Source: Mucilaginibacter limnophilus (GTDB taxonomy: Bacteria > Bacteroidota > Bacteroidia > Sphingobacteriales > Sphingobacteriaceae). Taken from it: DNA of 64,000 bases. The notes beneath the pieces were generated by a model. The model searched no databases, was not told the origin of the DNA, and saw only the letters and a list, made by a program, of their open reading frames with translations. Each line of letters starts with the position of its first letter. Position 1 is the first letter of the stretch. The stretch covers positions 682,001 to 746,000 of the forward strand of contig NZ_SACK01000001.1 in NCBI RefSeq assembly GCF_004005815.1, read 5' to 3'. Positions 27,341 to 36,168 of this stretch are shown here, piece after piece. The position numbers and the translations under genes are program-made.

Positions 27341-29269
27341 ATGAAAAATATCAAAACCTTATCGGCAATATTGCTTTCGGTATGGACGTTTAAAGGGTAC
27401 GCACAAACCGGCGAACGGCTTAAACTATCAACCGCTACACCCGCCGCAGGCCAAAAAATTACTTTTACTTACGATACAGCAGGTGCAGCCTTAGGTGCAA
27501 AGCCGGAAGCAACCGTTCACTTCCTGAATAAAGATTATCCTGTAGCTGATATCGATCTTGCTGCTCAGGGCAAAGGCTTTACCGGGGACTTTACTATCCC
27601 GGCTACAGCTAAAGCTTTTTACCTGAAATTTAAGGGAAGCGGTGACAACGTTGATAATAACGGTGGCCAAGGATATATCTACGAGGTATATAAAAACGGC
27701 AAGCCTGTTGAAAGCGCTTACGCCAGCGAAGCATACCTGATCTCAACCGGAATGGGTAACTACTTTGCAAAGATTGAAGCCGACAAAGCCAGAGCGGCGG
27801 AACTTTATAAAAAGGAATTTACATTACATCCGCAAAGTGAGCCGGAGTACATAAGTGAATATATTCCATTTCTTATAGTTTCAAAGGACGCCGGAGACAA
27901 CGCACTTGCTAATAAGAAATTAGAAGCTCTGAAAAAGAAAGGCGATGAAAAAAGCCTGACTGCGTTAAATGCTATATATGCAAGGCTGCGTAAAAAAGCT
28001 GAAGCTGATTCGGTTGGTAACATACTTGTAGCTAAATATCCAAATAGTCGGTTTGCAAAAGATCAGGCTGCCGATACTTTCAGCCGGGAAAAGGATCTTG
28101 TAAAAAAAGAAGCGCTGCTAAAGGCCTACTTTGCAAAGAACCCTGATAATGCTGAAAATAAAAAGATAAATGATAACCTGAGGACGATCATGGCATCGTC
28201 TTACCTGAAAGCCGGTGATATGCAGGGATATGAAAAATATGCAGCCCAGATAAGTAACAAAGCTAATCTGGCAGGCAGCCTTAATAATATAGCTTATGAC
28301 TGGGCAACAGGCAATCAGCGTTTAGATGATGCGGCTAAGTTGTCACAGCAGTCGCTGCAGATTTTGGATGCCGCTTATGCAAACGTTATAAACAATCCGT
28401 TTCAATCGCCTAAACAGGCGAAAGCAATTAATCGTGCTGATTATTACAATTATGCTGATACATATGCCTATATTCTTTACAAGCAAGGTAAGCTTAATGA
28501 AGCGCTAAAATATCAGCAGATGGCATATGATAGCATTGGTTATGATAACCCGGAAATTAATGAACATTACGCTTTGATATTAAATGCTTCAGGCAATACA
28601 GCTAAAGCAAAACAAGTAGCCGAAAAGTCAATAAAAACAGGTAAAGGTTCACAGGCTTTAAAGGATGAGCTGAAAAAGATCTACATAAAAGAAAAAGGAA
28701 GCGAGAAAGGCTTTGACGATTATATTGCATCATTAAACGGCGCGGCAAAAGACAAAATGCGTGATGACCTGGCCAAAACCATGATAAATGAAACTGCGCC
28801 TGTATTCACACTGAAAGATTTTAATGGTAACGCGGTTTCACTGGCAAGCCTTAAAGGAAAAGTTGTAGTACTTGATTTTTGGGCTACCTGGTGCGGTCCG
28901 TGCAAGGCTTCGTTTCCGGGCATGCAAATGGCTGTTAATAAATACAAAGACAATCCTAATGTGAAGTTTCTGTTTATCGATACCTGGGAGAACGGTGACA
29001 ACTTCTTGCCTAACGTTAAAAAGTTTATTGCCGACAATAAATACACTTTCCATGTCCTGATTGATGAAAAGACTGAGGATGGCAGTCAATCGAAAGTGGT
29101 AAGCAGCTATAAGGTTGATGGCATTCCAACAAAATTTGTGATCGACCAAAACGGTAATATCCGCTTTAAACATGTAGGCTTCTCCGGGTCATCAGAAGGT
29201 GTGCTCGAGGAAGTTTCGGCTATGGTTGATATGTTAGTTAAACCTACAGAAACTGAAAAAAGCAGGTAA
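27341..29269 (+). CDS. Secreted TlpA-like thioredoxin-domain protein with N-terminal helical repeats
   Basis: The 642-residue protein has a signal peptide (about 1-21), a beta domain (about 22-130), a long Lys-rich TPR-like helical region (about 150-460) and a C-terminal TlpA/ResA-type thioredoxin fold. The redox site is W-C-G-P-C at 517-521 and the cis-Pro lies in VDGIPTKF. It probably reduces disulfides of exported proteins or cytochromes, while the TPR part binds a partner. Such large TlpA fusions are frequent in Bacteroidota. The ATG at 27341 is chosen over a TTG two codons earlier. Confidence 0.85.
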   Translation: MKNIKTLSAILLSVWTFKGYAQTGERLKLSTATPAAGQKITFTYDTAGAALGAKPEATVHFLNKDYPVADIDLAAQGKGFTGDFTIPATAKAFYLKFKGSGDNVDNNGGQGYIYEVYKNGKPVESAYASEAYLISTGMGNYFAKIEADKARAAELYKKEFTLHPQSEPEYISEYIPFLIVSKDAGDNALANKKLEALKKKGDEKSLTALNAIYARLRKKAEADSVGNILVAKYPNSRFAKDQAADTFSREKDLVKKEALLKAYFAKNPDNAENKKINDNLRTIMASSYLKAGDMQGYEKYAAQISNKANLAGSLNNIAYDWATGNQRLDDAAKLSQQSLQILDAAYANVINNPFQSPKQAKAINRADYYNYADTYAYILYKQGKLNEALKYQQMAYDSIGYDNPEINEHYALILNASGNTAKAKQVAEKSIKTGKGSQALKDELKKIYIKEKGSEKGFDDYIASLNGAAKDKMRDDLAKTMINETAPVFTLKDFNGNAVSLASLKGKVVVLDFWATWCGPCKASFPGMQMAVNKYKDNPNVKFLFIDTWENGDNFLPNVKKFIADNKYTFHVLIDEKTEDGSQSKVVSSYKVDGIPTKFVIDQNGNIRFKHVGFSGSSEGVLEEVSAMVDMLVKPTETEKSR

Positions 29270-29284
29270 AAATTTTGATTCTAT

Positions 29285-29318
29285 AAAAAAAGCGACAGGC
29301 AACTGTCGCTTTTTTTAT
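29285..29318. terminator. Bidirectional terminator
   Basis: An 8-bp perfect stem (29291-29298 with 29303-29310) is flanked by A-rich and T-rich tracts. It lies between the convergent TlpA-like and LOG-family genes and can serve both. Confidence 0.88.
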
Positions 29319-29320
29319 GC

Positions 29321-30028
29321 TTAAAAGTTTGGCTTGAGCAGGTACTTATCGTAGAACTTGAAGATATGCTCGGTAGCTTCTTCTGCCGTATCAACCACAC
29401 GGTACAGGTTTAGGTCTTCCGGACTGATGTTTTTCTCAGTGTTCAGCATTTTTTCTTCTACCCAGTTAAACAAGCCGCCCCAGTAATCCTTACCCACAAA
29501 CACAATGGGAAAACGGGCAATCTTTCCGGTTTGAATCAGTGTTATAGCCTCAAACGATTCATCCATGGTGCCGAAGCCGCCGGGCAGCACAATAAAGCCC
29601 TGCGAATACTTCATAAACATTACCTTCCGCACAAAAAAGTAATCAAACTCAAGCAGTTTATCCCTGTCTATGTATTTGTTATGGAATTGCTCAAAAGGAA
29701 GTTCGATATTCAAACCAACTGATTTACCACCGGCTTCGTGAGCGCCTTTGTTGGCTGCTTCCATTATACCCGGTCCACCGCCTGATATTACACCATAGCC
29801 ACGCTCTGTAAGCAGCCTGGCAATCTCTTCGGCGGTTTTATAGTAATCATGCTCATTACTGGTACGTGCCGACCCAAATATGGATACACAAGGGCCAATT
29901 TTAGCCAGTTTCTCAAAGCCGTCAACAAACTCGGCCATTATTTTAAATATCTGCCACGAGTCGGTAACTTTTATTTCGTGCCAGTTCTTGTTCTCAAAAG
30001 CGAGTCTTAGTTTTTCATCACCTGTCAT
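29321..30028 (-). CDS. LOG-family protein (TIGR00730 Rossmann fold)
   Basis: The 235-residue protein has the LOG signature: GGGPGIMEAANKGA near residue 82 and PGGFGTMDESFE near residue 150, the latter carrying the PGGxGTxxE motif of nucleoside-monophosphate phosphoribohydrolases. Family members cleave nucleoside 5'-monophosphates to base and ribose 5-phosphate and can release cytokinins. The bacterial physiological role is often simply nucleotide turnover. Confidence 0.87.
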   Translation of the reverse strand: MTGDEKLRLAFENKNWHEIKVTDSWQIFKIMAEFVDGFEKLAKIGPCVSIFGSARTSNEHDYYKTAEEIARLLTERGYGVISGGGPGIMEAANKGAHEAGGKSVGLNIELPFEQFHNKYIDRDKLLEFDYFFVRKVMFMKYSQGFIVLPGGFGTMDESFEAITLIQTGKIARFPIVFVGKDYWGGLFNWVEEKMLNTEKNISPEDLNLYRVVDTAEEATEHIFKFYDKYLLKPNF

Positions 30029-30057
30029 AAATCACAATAGAAGTAGATACATACTAA

Positions 30058-31542
30058 CTACAAAGCAGCCACACTTGTTTTGTGCCTGGAGGTTAGTAAC
30101 AGTCCGGCAAATGTAATTAAACCGTTAACAATGATAAGTTCGTTATCAAAAACATAACCGCCAAGTAATGTTGCCGAGTGGCTGCTAAGGTAATAACAAA
30201 CTGCAGGCGAAATAAGGCATATAAAAGGTACCAGCTTATCGTTTACCTGCCGACGACTCATAAATAGTCCGAATGAATATAAGCCAAGTAAAGGCCCGTA
30301 TGTGTACGACGCAACCTTAAAAATAGCGCTCACCACAGCGTCATTGTTTATCGAGTTGAAAATAATAATCGTTAAAAACATCAACCCTGAAAAAGCTATA
30401 TGCACATAATGGCGTGTTGCCACGCTTTTTTTGCTATTTACATCACCTTTCTTGTTGAAGTTGAGGAAATCCACACAAAATGATGTAGTTAAGGCAGTTA
30501 ATGCCGAATCGGTAGTGGCGAAGGTAGCAGCAGTAAGCCCCAGCATAAAAACAATAGCCGGTGCCATGCCTAAATAATTCAACGCGATGGTAGGGTACAG
30601 GTAGTCTGTTTTTTCAACATTTACACCATTACGAGCGGCATAAATGTAAAGCAGCGCGCCAACGCTCAAAAAGAAAATGTTGATAATGACGAAAATTCCT
30701 GTAAAGCTGAACATGTTCTTTTGCGCTTCCTTAATGTTTTTCAGGCTGAGGTTCTTTTGCATCAGGTCCTGGTCAAGGCCGGTCATAGCAACGGTGATAA
30801 ATAATCCACCTAAAAACTGCTTGCCAAGGTGAAAATGGCTGCTAATAAAATCTTCTAAAAAGAATATCTTAGAATAGCTGCTTTCTTTTATGGCGTCGGC
30901 TGCCTGAAAAATGCTCATATCAAGGCTGTCGCAAATGAAATAAATAGATAGAAACACCGAAGTTACCAGGAACAGCGTTTGCAGGCTATCGGTAATTATA
31001 ATTGTTTTTAAACCGCCTTTGAACGTGTACGACCATATCAGCAGCAGGCATATCAGCACTGTAGCTGCAAACGGCACATGATAACTATCGAAAATGAAAT
31101 GTTGTAACACAATCACAACCAGATACAGCCTGAATGCCGAACCAATAGTGCGGCTAATCAGGAAAATGCCCGCCGCAGTTTTGTAACTCCAGGTGCCTAA
31201 CGCACCTTCAATGTAACTATATATCGAAGTGAGTTTTAAGCGGTAATACAACGGTAGCAAAACCGTGGCTATAATTATAAAACCAGCCGCATTACCAAGC
31301 ACAAACTGGAAGTATGCAAACTGATCGCCGCTTGGTGCGCCTACTTTTCCGGGAACTGAAATAAATGTGACCCCACTCAATGCGGTGCCTATCATGCCGA
31401 AAGCTACCAGGTACCATTTGGAATTCCGGTTAGCTACAAAAAAGGTGTCGTTATCTGCTGATTTACGAGAGGTAAACCACGATATCAGCATGAGTATCAA
31501 AAAGTAGCCTATTACAAATGAAAGCAGTATTGCAGGAGACAT
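30058..31542 (-). CDS. Sodium:solute symporter (SSS family)
   Basis: The 494-residue protein has about 13 membrane segments and SSS features: VAFGMIGTALSGVTFISVPG in helix 2 region (about residues 48-67) and GLTAATFATTDSALTALTTSF near residue 330, the Na2-site helix. It would couple Na+ entry to uptake of an organic solute that cannot be deduced. Its stop lies 29 bp from the start of the LOG-family gene on the same strand. Confidence 0.85.
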   Translation of the reverse strand: MSPAILLSFVIGYFLILMLISWFTSRKSADNDTFFVANRNSKWYLVAFGMIGTALSGVTFISVPGKVGAPSGDQFAYFQFVLGNAAGFIIIATVLLPLYYRLKLTSIYSYIEGALGTWSYKTAAGIFLISRTIGSAFRLYLVVIVLQHFIFDSYHVPFAATVLICLLLIWSYTFKGGLKTIIITDSLQTLFLVTSVFLSIYFICDSLDMSIFQAADAIKESSYSKIFFLEDFISSHFHLGKQFLGGLFITVAMTGLDQDLMQKNLSLKNIKEAQKNMFSFTGIFVIINIFFLSVGALLYIYAARNGVNVEKTDYLYPTIALNYLGMAPAIVFMLGLTAATFATTDSALTALTTSFCVDFLNFNKKGDVNSKKSVATRHYVHIAFSGLMFLTIIIFNSINNDAVVSAIFKVASYTYGPLLGLYSFGLFMSRRQVNDKLVPFICLISPAVCYYLSSHSATLLGGYVFDNELIIVNGLITFAGLLLTSRHKTSVAAL

Positions 31543-31556
31543 GTGTTTGTTTTTAA

Positions 31557-31712
31557 GTCCGGAAGTTGGAAAAGTCCATACGTCCGAAAGATAAATGAAA
31601 ATCGAAAATATGAATTTATTTATTATGAAACTTCAAGTGTTATTCTGTCTTCAACTTTAAGCTGTTTATTCTTTCGTAACTTACGGACTTTCGGTCTTCC
31701 ATACTAAATACC
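31557..31712. repeat. Imperfect inverted repeat in a divergent intergenic region
   Basis: The flanks of this stretch, near 31557-31592 and near 31680-31711, are imperfect complements built on GTCCGAAAG/CTTTCGG-type words. They could form a long-range hairpin between the symporter and recR genes. It looks related in style to the other intergenic hairpins of the window but has different words. Confidence 0.4.
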
Positions 31713-31720
31713 TAAATTCG
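31713..31720 (+). promoter_or_regulatory. Candidate -7 box of recR
   Basis: TAAATTCG matches TAnnTTTG at 7 of 8 positions counting the free ones and ends 4 nt before the recR ATG, implying a leaderless mRNA. No -33 element is evident. Confidence 0.4.
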
Positions 31721-31724
31721 CACA

Positions 31725-32342
31725 ATGAACTTTTCATCAAAGTTGCTTGAGGATGCGGTTGCCGAGTTTGCAAAATTACCGGGAGTAGGACAGAAAACCG
31801 CGTTGCGCTTGGTATTACATTTACTTAACCAGGAGAAAGAGGATGTTGAGCAGTTTAGCCGTACAATAAGCAAACTGCGTAATGAGATCAGGTTTTGCGA
31901 GGTGTGCCATAATATTTCTGATCAGGTGGTATGCGAGATATGTGCCTCACATAAACGCGACAAAAGTACCATTTGCGTTGTAGAAGATACCCGTGATGTT
32001 ATGGCTGTTGAAAATACCAACCAATACAACGGTGTTTATCATGTACTTGGCGGCCTTATTTCACCAATGGATGGCATTGGCCCGTCTGACCTGGAGATTG
32101 ATACCCTTGTTGAGCGGCTGAATAATGATGAAGTAAAGGAAATAATCTTTGCCCTCAGCGCTACTATGGAAGGCGACACTACTATATTCTACCTGAATAA
32201 ACGCATTAAACATTTCAACATAACTATCTCAACCATTGCCCGTGGCATAGCCTTTGGTGGTGAATTAGAGTATGTGGACGAAATTACGCTTGGCCGTTCA
32301 ATAGCCACGCGCGTTCCGTACGAGAATTCGCTAAGAAAGTAG
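31725..32342 (+). CDS. recR: Recombination mediator RecR
   Basis: The 205-residue protein shows the RecR order: N-terminal helix-hairpin-helix (LPGVGQKTALRLVLHLL near residue 18), a C4 zinc finger (CEVCHNISDQVVCEIC, residues about 58-73) and a Toprim domain (VVEDTRDVMAVE, then GLISPMDGIGP). RecR loads RecA on SSB-coated gaps with RecO/RecF. It is followed one base later by a glycosyltransferase gene. Confidence 0.95.
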   Translation: MNFSSKLLEDAVAEFAKLPGVGQKTALRLVLHLLNQEKEDVEQFSRTISKLRNEIRFCEVCHNISDQVVCEICASHKRDKSTICVVEDTRDVMAVENTNQYNGVYHVLGGLISPMDGIGPSDLEIDTLVERLNNDEVKEIIFALSATMEGDTTIFYLNKRIKHFNITISTIARGIAFGGELEYVDEITLGRSIATRVPYENSLRK

Positions 32343-32343
32343 T

Positions 32344-33174
32344 ATGAAATTATCTGTTATTGTAGTAAGCCATAACCTTGACATGTGGTTGCGGCAATGT
32401 ATAGGCTCTTTAGTTAGCGCTTGTAAGTATATTGACTATGAATTGATTGTAGTTGATAATGCTTCAAATGATAGCTCGGCTGCTATGGTGCAACAGGAGT
32501 TTCCAAATGCGCGTCTTATTAAAAACGATAAAAACGTGGGCACTGCCAAAGCGTATAATCAGGGCATTGGACTGTCCCGCGGCGAGTATGTTTTACTGGT
32601 CAGTCCGGATACACTTACAAAGAAAAAGACGCTTGAAAAGCTTATCAGTTTTATGGATGACCATTATGCTGTTGCCGGATCAACAGTGCGTATGGTAAAC
32701 CCTCACGGCGAATTTTTGCCCTTTTCAAAAAACGGACTTGGCAAGTCATGGTCACGATTAATCAGGTGGACAGGGCTTGGTAAATATTTCCCAAAATCAC
32801 ATTTGTATCCACAAAAAAACAATCACATCAGTAACGAGTATGAAACGGCCGAAATTGATGTGCTGAATTGTGCTTTCATGATGTTACGCAGATCAGTGCT
32901 GAATAAGGTGGGTATGTTTGATGAGCGCTTTAAGTCATTTGGTTATAACATTGATCTTTCCTTTAGGCTAAAAACAGAAGGATTTAAAAACTATTATTTC
33001 CCGAAAACCTATATCATAAATTTTAATGTTCAGCCTCAGCATGGCTTTAAATACTTCAGGCATTTTTATGGGGCTATGTTTATATTCGTTGCCAAATACC
33101 TGTTTGAGGCACCAAAACTAACACTTGGACGTGTGCCGCAGGCATATTCTCCGCGGTATGAAGTTGAACAATAA
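32344..33174 (+). CDS. GT2-family glycosyltransferase
   Basis: The 276-residue protein has a GT-A fold: SVIVVSHN at the N-terminus, VDNASND near residue 37, and a VSPDT motif near residue 84 in place of DxD. It resembles WbbL-like rhamnosyl/hexosyl transferases (DVLNCAFMMLRRSVLNKVGMFDE region). It probably builds an envelope glycan. The gene begins one base after recR and overlaps the SDR gene by 17 nt, so the three genes form an operon. Confidence 0.87.
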   Translation: MKLSVIVVSHNLDMWLRQCIGSLVSACKYIDYELIVVDNASNDSSAAMVQQEFPNARLIKNDKNVGTAKAYNQGIGLSRGEYVLLVSPDTLTKKKTLEKLISFMDDHYAVAGSTVRMVNPHGEFLPFSKNGLGKSWSRLIRWTGLGKYFPKSHLYPQKNNHISNEYETAEIDVLNCAFMMLRRSVLNKVGMFDERFKSFGYNIDLSFRLKTEGFKNYYFPKTYIINFNVQPQHGFKYFRHFYGAMFIFVAKYLFEAPKLTLGRVPQAYSPRYEVEQ

Positions 33175-33973
33175 GGTTATTATTATCACTGGTGCTTCCT
33201 CGGGTATTGGCAAAGCCATGGCTATGGAATTTGCGTCAAGAGGAGCTAATTTAGTACTTGGCGCAAGGCAATATGTTACTTTATGTGAAATTGCTCAAGA
33301 TATTGAAAAAGAATTTAATATAAAAGCTATAGCAGTAGCTTGCGATGTTACAAAAGAAGACGATTGCGCTTTGCTTATTAAACAAGCATTAATCACTTTT
33401 GGCAGAATTGATGTGCTGATTAATAACGCCGGCATAACCATGCGCGCGCTGTTTAAAGATGCCGATATCGACGTTTTAAAAAGAGTTATGGACGTGAACT
33501 TTTGGGGGATGATTTATTGCACTAAACACGCCTTACCCGAAATTGTCAAAAGCAAAGGCAGCATTGTTGGTATATCCTCAATAGCCGGATACAAAGGATT
33601 GCCGGGCCGTACAGGCTACTCGGCATCGAAATTTGCCATGAACGGTTTCCTGGATTCACTAAGGGTTGAAAATCTGAAAACCGGGGTACATGTAATGACA
33701 GCTTCGCCGGGATTTACGGCTTCTAATATCCGTAATGTAGCGTTATCAAAAAATGGTTCACCGCAGGGTGAAAGCAGCCTGGAAGAAGATAAAATGATGA
33801 CCGCCGAAGAAGTTGCCAAACTTATTGCTAACGGCATTGAAAACAGAACCCGCACACTGGTAATGACCGGTCAGGGAAAGCTTACTGTATTACTAAATAA
33901 GCTGTTACCAAGCTTTCTTGATAAAATGGTTTACAACGTTTTTTCCAAAGAAAAGGACGCGTTGTTGAAGTAG
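33158..33973 (+). CDS. Short-chain dehydrogenase/reductase
   Basis: The 271-residue classical SDR has the cofactor motif GASSGIGKA near residue 13, NNAG near residue 92, and the catalytic Ser/Tyr/Lys in SSIAGYKG and YSASK. Substrate unknown. The ATG at 33158 lies inside the GT2 gene end; an upstream TTG would add eleven unsupported residues. Its stop codon is the first part of a large inverted repeat. Confidence 0.88.
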   Translation: MKLNNKVIIITGASSGIGKAMAMEFASRGANLVLGARQYVTLCEIAQDIEKEFNIKAIAVACDVTKEDDCALLIKQALITFGRIDVLINNAGITMRALFKDADIDVLKRVMDVNFWGMIYCTKHALPEIVKSKGSIVGISSIAGYKGLPGRTGYSASKFAMNGFLDSLRVENLKTGVHVMTASPGFTASNIRNVALSKNGSPQGESSLEEDKMMTAEEVAKLIANGIENRTRTLVMTGQGKLTVLLNKLLPSFLDKMVYNVFSKEKDALLK

Positions 33974-34050
33974 TCGATAGTCCATGGTCGATAGTCCATG
34001 GTCGATAGTCCATAGAGATTTAAGTACTATCGACCATGGACTATCGACTA
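33971..34050. repeat. Three tandem 14-mers plus inverted copy forming a strong hairpin
   Basis: Three head-to-tail 14-nt units (TCGATAGTCCATGG at 33974, 33988 and, with one change, 34002) are followed after 10 nt by an inverted arm at 34026-34050. That arm is the exact reverse complement of 33971-33995 (25 bp). The structure fills the gap between two convergent SDR genes, starts within the stop codon of the first and ends 2 bp before that of the second. Similar words recur at 37973-38045 and 56107-56254. Confidence 0.85.
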
Positions 34051-34052
34051 TA

Positions 34053-34913
34053 CTACCCATTCACTACATCACCACCGTTCACGTGCAGTATTTGCCCGGT
34101 AATATATGAGGCATCCTGCGAGGCCAGAAATACATAAGCAGGCGCAACTTCTGAGGGTTGACCGGCACGTTCCATCGGTACATTCTGACCAAATTTCTCA
34201 ACTTTTTCTTCTTCAAAGCTTGAAACAATAAGTGGCGTCCAGATTGGCCCGGGCGCAACACCATTTACGCGTATTTTCTTTTTAGCCAGGTTTGTAGCCA
34301 ATGAACGTGTAAAACTGGTTATTGCGCCCTTGGTCGACGAATAATCAAGCAGTTCAGGAGATGACCGGTAGGCGGTTACTGATGTGGTATTAATTATGCA
34401 ATCGCCTTCCTCCAAATAATCAAGCGCGGCCTTTGCAAAGTGGAAATATGCCAGTATGTTGGTTTTAAAGGTTGTCTCCAATTGCTCTTCACTAATATCC
34501 TGAAGTTCTTTTTGAGGATACTGTACCGCGGCATTGTTTACCAGTATGTTAAGTGCGCCAAGCTCTTTATAGGTTTGTTCAACAGCGCTTTTACAAAAAG
34601 CGCTGTCTTTAACGTCGCCTTTAATTAAAAGACAGTTCTTGCCTTCCATTTCAATCAGCTTTTGTGTTTCTTTCGCGTCGGCATCTTCGTCTAAATATAC
34701 AATAGCAACATTGGCGCCTTCTTTTGCATAATGAATACTTACTGCTCTGCCAATGCCACTGTCGCCGCCGGTTATAAGCGCTACTTTGCCTTCAAGCTTC
34801 CCGGCAGCCTTGTAGTTTTCGTTTATATATTCAGGGCGGGGATGCATTTGCTGCTCGTTACCCGGTTGATGTTCCTGCGTCTCCGGCGGAAATGATGTTG
34901 GTTTAGTTTCCAT
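34053..34913 (-). CDS. SDR oxidoreductase, YdaD/YhxC general-stress type
   Basis: The 286-residue SDR has a polar N-terminal extension of about 40 residues, cofactor motif GGDSGIGRA, NNAA, catalytic Tyr/Lys in YSSTK, and a C-terminal GQILHVNGG. This layout matches Bacillus YdaD/YhxC-like and E. coli YghA-like proteins, which are stress-linked NAD(P) oxidoreductases with unclear substrates. It is not closely related to the convergent SDR next to it. Upstream lies 137 bp before the trp leader. Confidence 0.87.
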   Translation of the reverse strand: METKPTSFPPETQEHQPGNEQQMHPRPEYINENYKAAGKLEGKVALITGGDSGIGRAVSIHYAKEGANVAIVYLDEDADAKETQKLIEMEGKNCLLIKGDVKDSAFCKSAVEQTYKELGALNILVNNAAVQYPQKELQDISEEQLETTFKTNILAYFHFAKAALDYLEEGDCIINTTSVTAYRSSPELLDYSSTKGAITSFTRSLATNLAKKKIRVNGVAPGPIWTPLIVSSFEEEKVEKFGQNVPMERAGQPSEVAPAYVFLASQDASYITGQILHVNGGDVVNG

Positions 34914-35013
34914 AGTAGTAGTGTTTTTTATCTGAACAATGAAACATCCGTGCTGGTTTACTTTTGGGTAAATTTTTTAACTGTGAAGGTTTTCCCGATT
35001 TTTTTCATTCTAC

Positions 35014-35043
35014 TTGCTTTTAGAAAAAATATTTTCATATTTG
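35014..35043 (+). promoter_or_regulatory. Candidate promoter of the trp operon
   Basis: TTG (35014-35016) and CATATTTG (35036-35043) are spaced by 19 nt, matching the Bacteroidota -33/-7 arrangement except for one base in the -7 box. Transcription would start within a few bases of the leader-peptide ATG. Confidence 0.5.
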
Positions 35044-35050
35044 TGCCGTA

Positions 35051-35095
35051 ATGGAAATGAACGCATTAAACAACTGCTGGTGGCTTAACGAGTAA
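35051..35095 (+). CDS. trpL: trp operon leader peptide with tandem Trp codons
   Basis: A 14-codon frame, MEMNALNNCWWLNE, ends in TAA. Two adjacent Trp codons lie at 35078-35083. Tandem Trp in so short a peptide, directly upstream of a terminator and the trpDFBA genes, is the classical mark of ribosome-mediated attenuation. No Shine-Dalgarno sequence precedes it. Confidence 0.82.
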   Translation: MEMNALNNCWWLNE

Positions 35096-35101
35096 TCGTA
35101 A

Positions 35102-35162
35102 GGCAATTCTGTATTTGTTTATTTAGATATTCAGAAGGGTTGCCACAAGGCAGCCCTTTTTT
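35102..35162 (+). promoter_or_regulatory. trp attenuator: alternative antiterminator and terminator helices
   Basis: The terminator is a 10-bp stem (35135-35144 with 35149-35158, loop 35145-35148) followed by a T run (35157-35162). The competing antiterminator pairs 35102-35110 with 35136-35144 (9 bp, two G-U), using up the 5' arm of the terminator. A ribosome halted at the Trp codons (35078-35083) leaves 35102-35110 free, so the operon is read. A ribosome reaching the stop codon at 35093-35095 covers that segment, so the terminator forms. A clear hairpin of region 1 with region 2 is not seen. Confidence 0.8.
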
Positions 35163-35172
35163 GTTAAAGCCC

Positions 35173-36168
35173 ATGAAACAGATATTAAACCACTTATTCG
35201 AGCATAAAACATTTACCCGCCAGCAGTCGAAAGAGATACTGACCGACATTGCGCAGGGTAAGTACAACGCTTCGCAAATGGCCGCTTTTATGACGGCTTA
35301 TTGTATGCGCAGTATTACCGTGAACGAACTGGAGGGTTTCCGTGATGCTATGCTGGAGCTTTGCTTACCGGTTAATATTGAGCACGATACCTTGATAGAC
35401 CTTTGCGGTACCGGTGGGGATGGTAAGGATACTTTCAATATTTCTACACTGGCCTCATTTGTAGTAGCCGGGGCAGGTTATAAGGTAGCCAAGCATGGTA
35501 ACTATGGCGTGTCATCTGGCTGTGGTTCATCAAATGTAATGGAATACCTGGGTTACAGTTTTACGAATGATATGGATAAACTGAAGACAGGAGTTGACAA
35601 AGCCAATATCTGCTTTCTGCACGCGCCGCTTTTCCATCCGGCTATGAAAACTGTTGCGCCTATCCGCCGCGAGTTGGGTGTGAAAACGTTCTTTAATATG
35701 CTTGGCCCGCTGGTGAATCCGGCGAAGCCGAAAAACCAATTGGTGGGCGTTTTTAACCTTGAACTTGCACGTGTATATGCTTATTTATATCAGCAATCGG
35801 CTACAAAATATACTATTGTGAATGCTTTGGACGGTTATGATGAAGTTTCATTAACAGGCGATTTCAAAACTTTTTCTGCCGAAGGCGAAAAAATAAACAG
35901 TATTGACAGTCTTGGTTTTGAAAGGTTGAACCCTGATGAAATTACAGGCGGACATACTGTGGCTGATTCGGCGGCGATATTCACAGGTGTGCTTAACGGC
36001 GACGGCACCTCGGCACAAAACAACGTGGTGCTGTGCAACGCGGCACTGGCCATAAAAACTATCAATCCAGAAAAATCATTTGCCGATTGTTATTATGAAG
36101 CCGAAGAAGCATTGTTAAGCAAGCGCGCGCTGGATAGTTTTAAAGCACTGATAAGCACTGCAGCATGA
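35173..36168 (+). CDS. trpD: Anthranilate phosphoribosyltransferase
   Basis: The 331-residue enzyme attaches the phosphoribosyl group of PRPP to anthranilate. It has the PRPP loop GTGGDGKDTFNIST near residue 76, KHGNYGVSSGCGSS near residue 103 and the anthranilate-site region MLGPLVNPAKP near residue 175. The ATG at 35173 is chosen; an upstream TTG falls inside the terminator stem. It is the first structural gene behind the attenuator and overlaps trpF by 4 nt. Confidence 0.95.
   Translation: MKQILNHLFEHKTFTRQQSKEILTDIAQGKYNASQMAAFMTAYCMRSITVNELEGFRDAMLELCLPVNIEHDTLIDLCGTGGDGKDTFNISTLASFVVAGAGYKVAKHGNYGVSSGCGSSNVMEYLGYSFTNDMDKLKTGVDKANICFLHAPLFHPAMKTVAPIRRELGVKTFFNMLGPLVNPAKPKNQLVGVFNLELARVYAYLYQQSATKYTIVNALDGYDEVSLTGDFKTFSAEGEKINSIDSLGFERLNPDEITGGHTVADSAAIFTGVLNGDGTSAQNNVVLCNAALAIKTINPEKSFADCYYEAEEALLSKRALDSFKALISTAA

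Noticed and set aside
33971..34050. A short CRISPR array (three tandem 14-mers)
   Set aside because: The units are only 14 nt, have no unique spacers, and are followed by an inverted copy; no cas gene is present.
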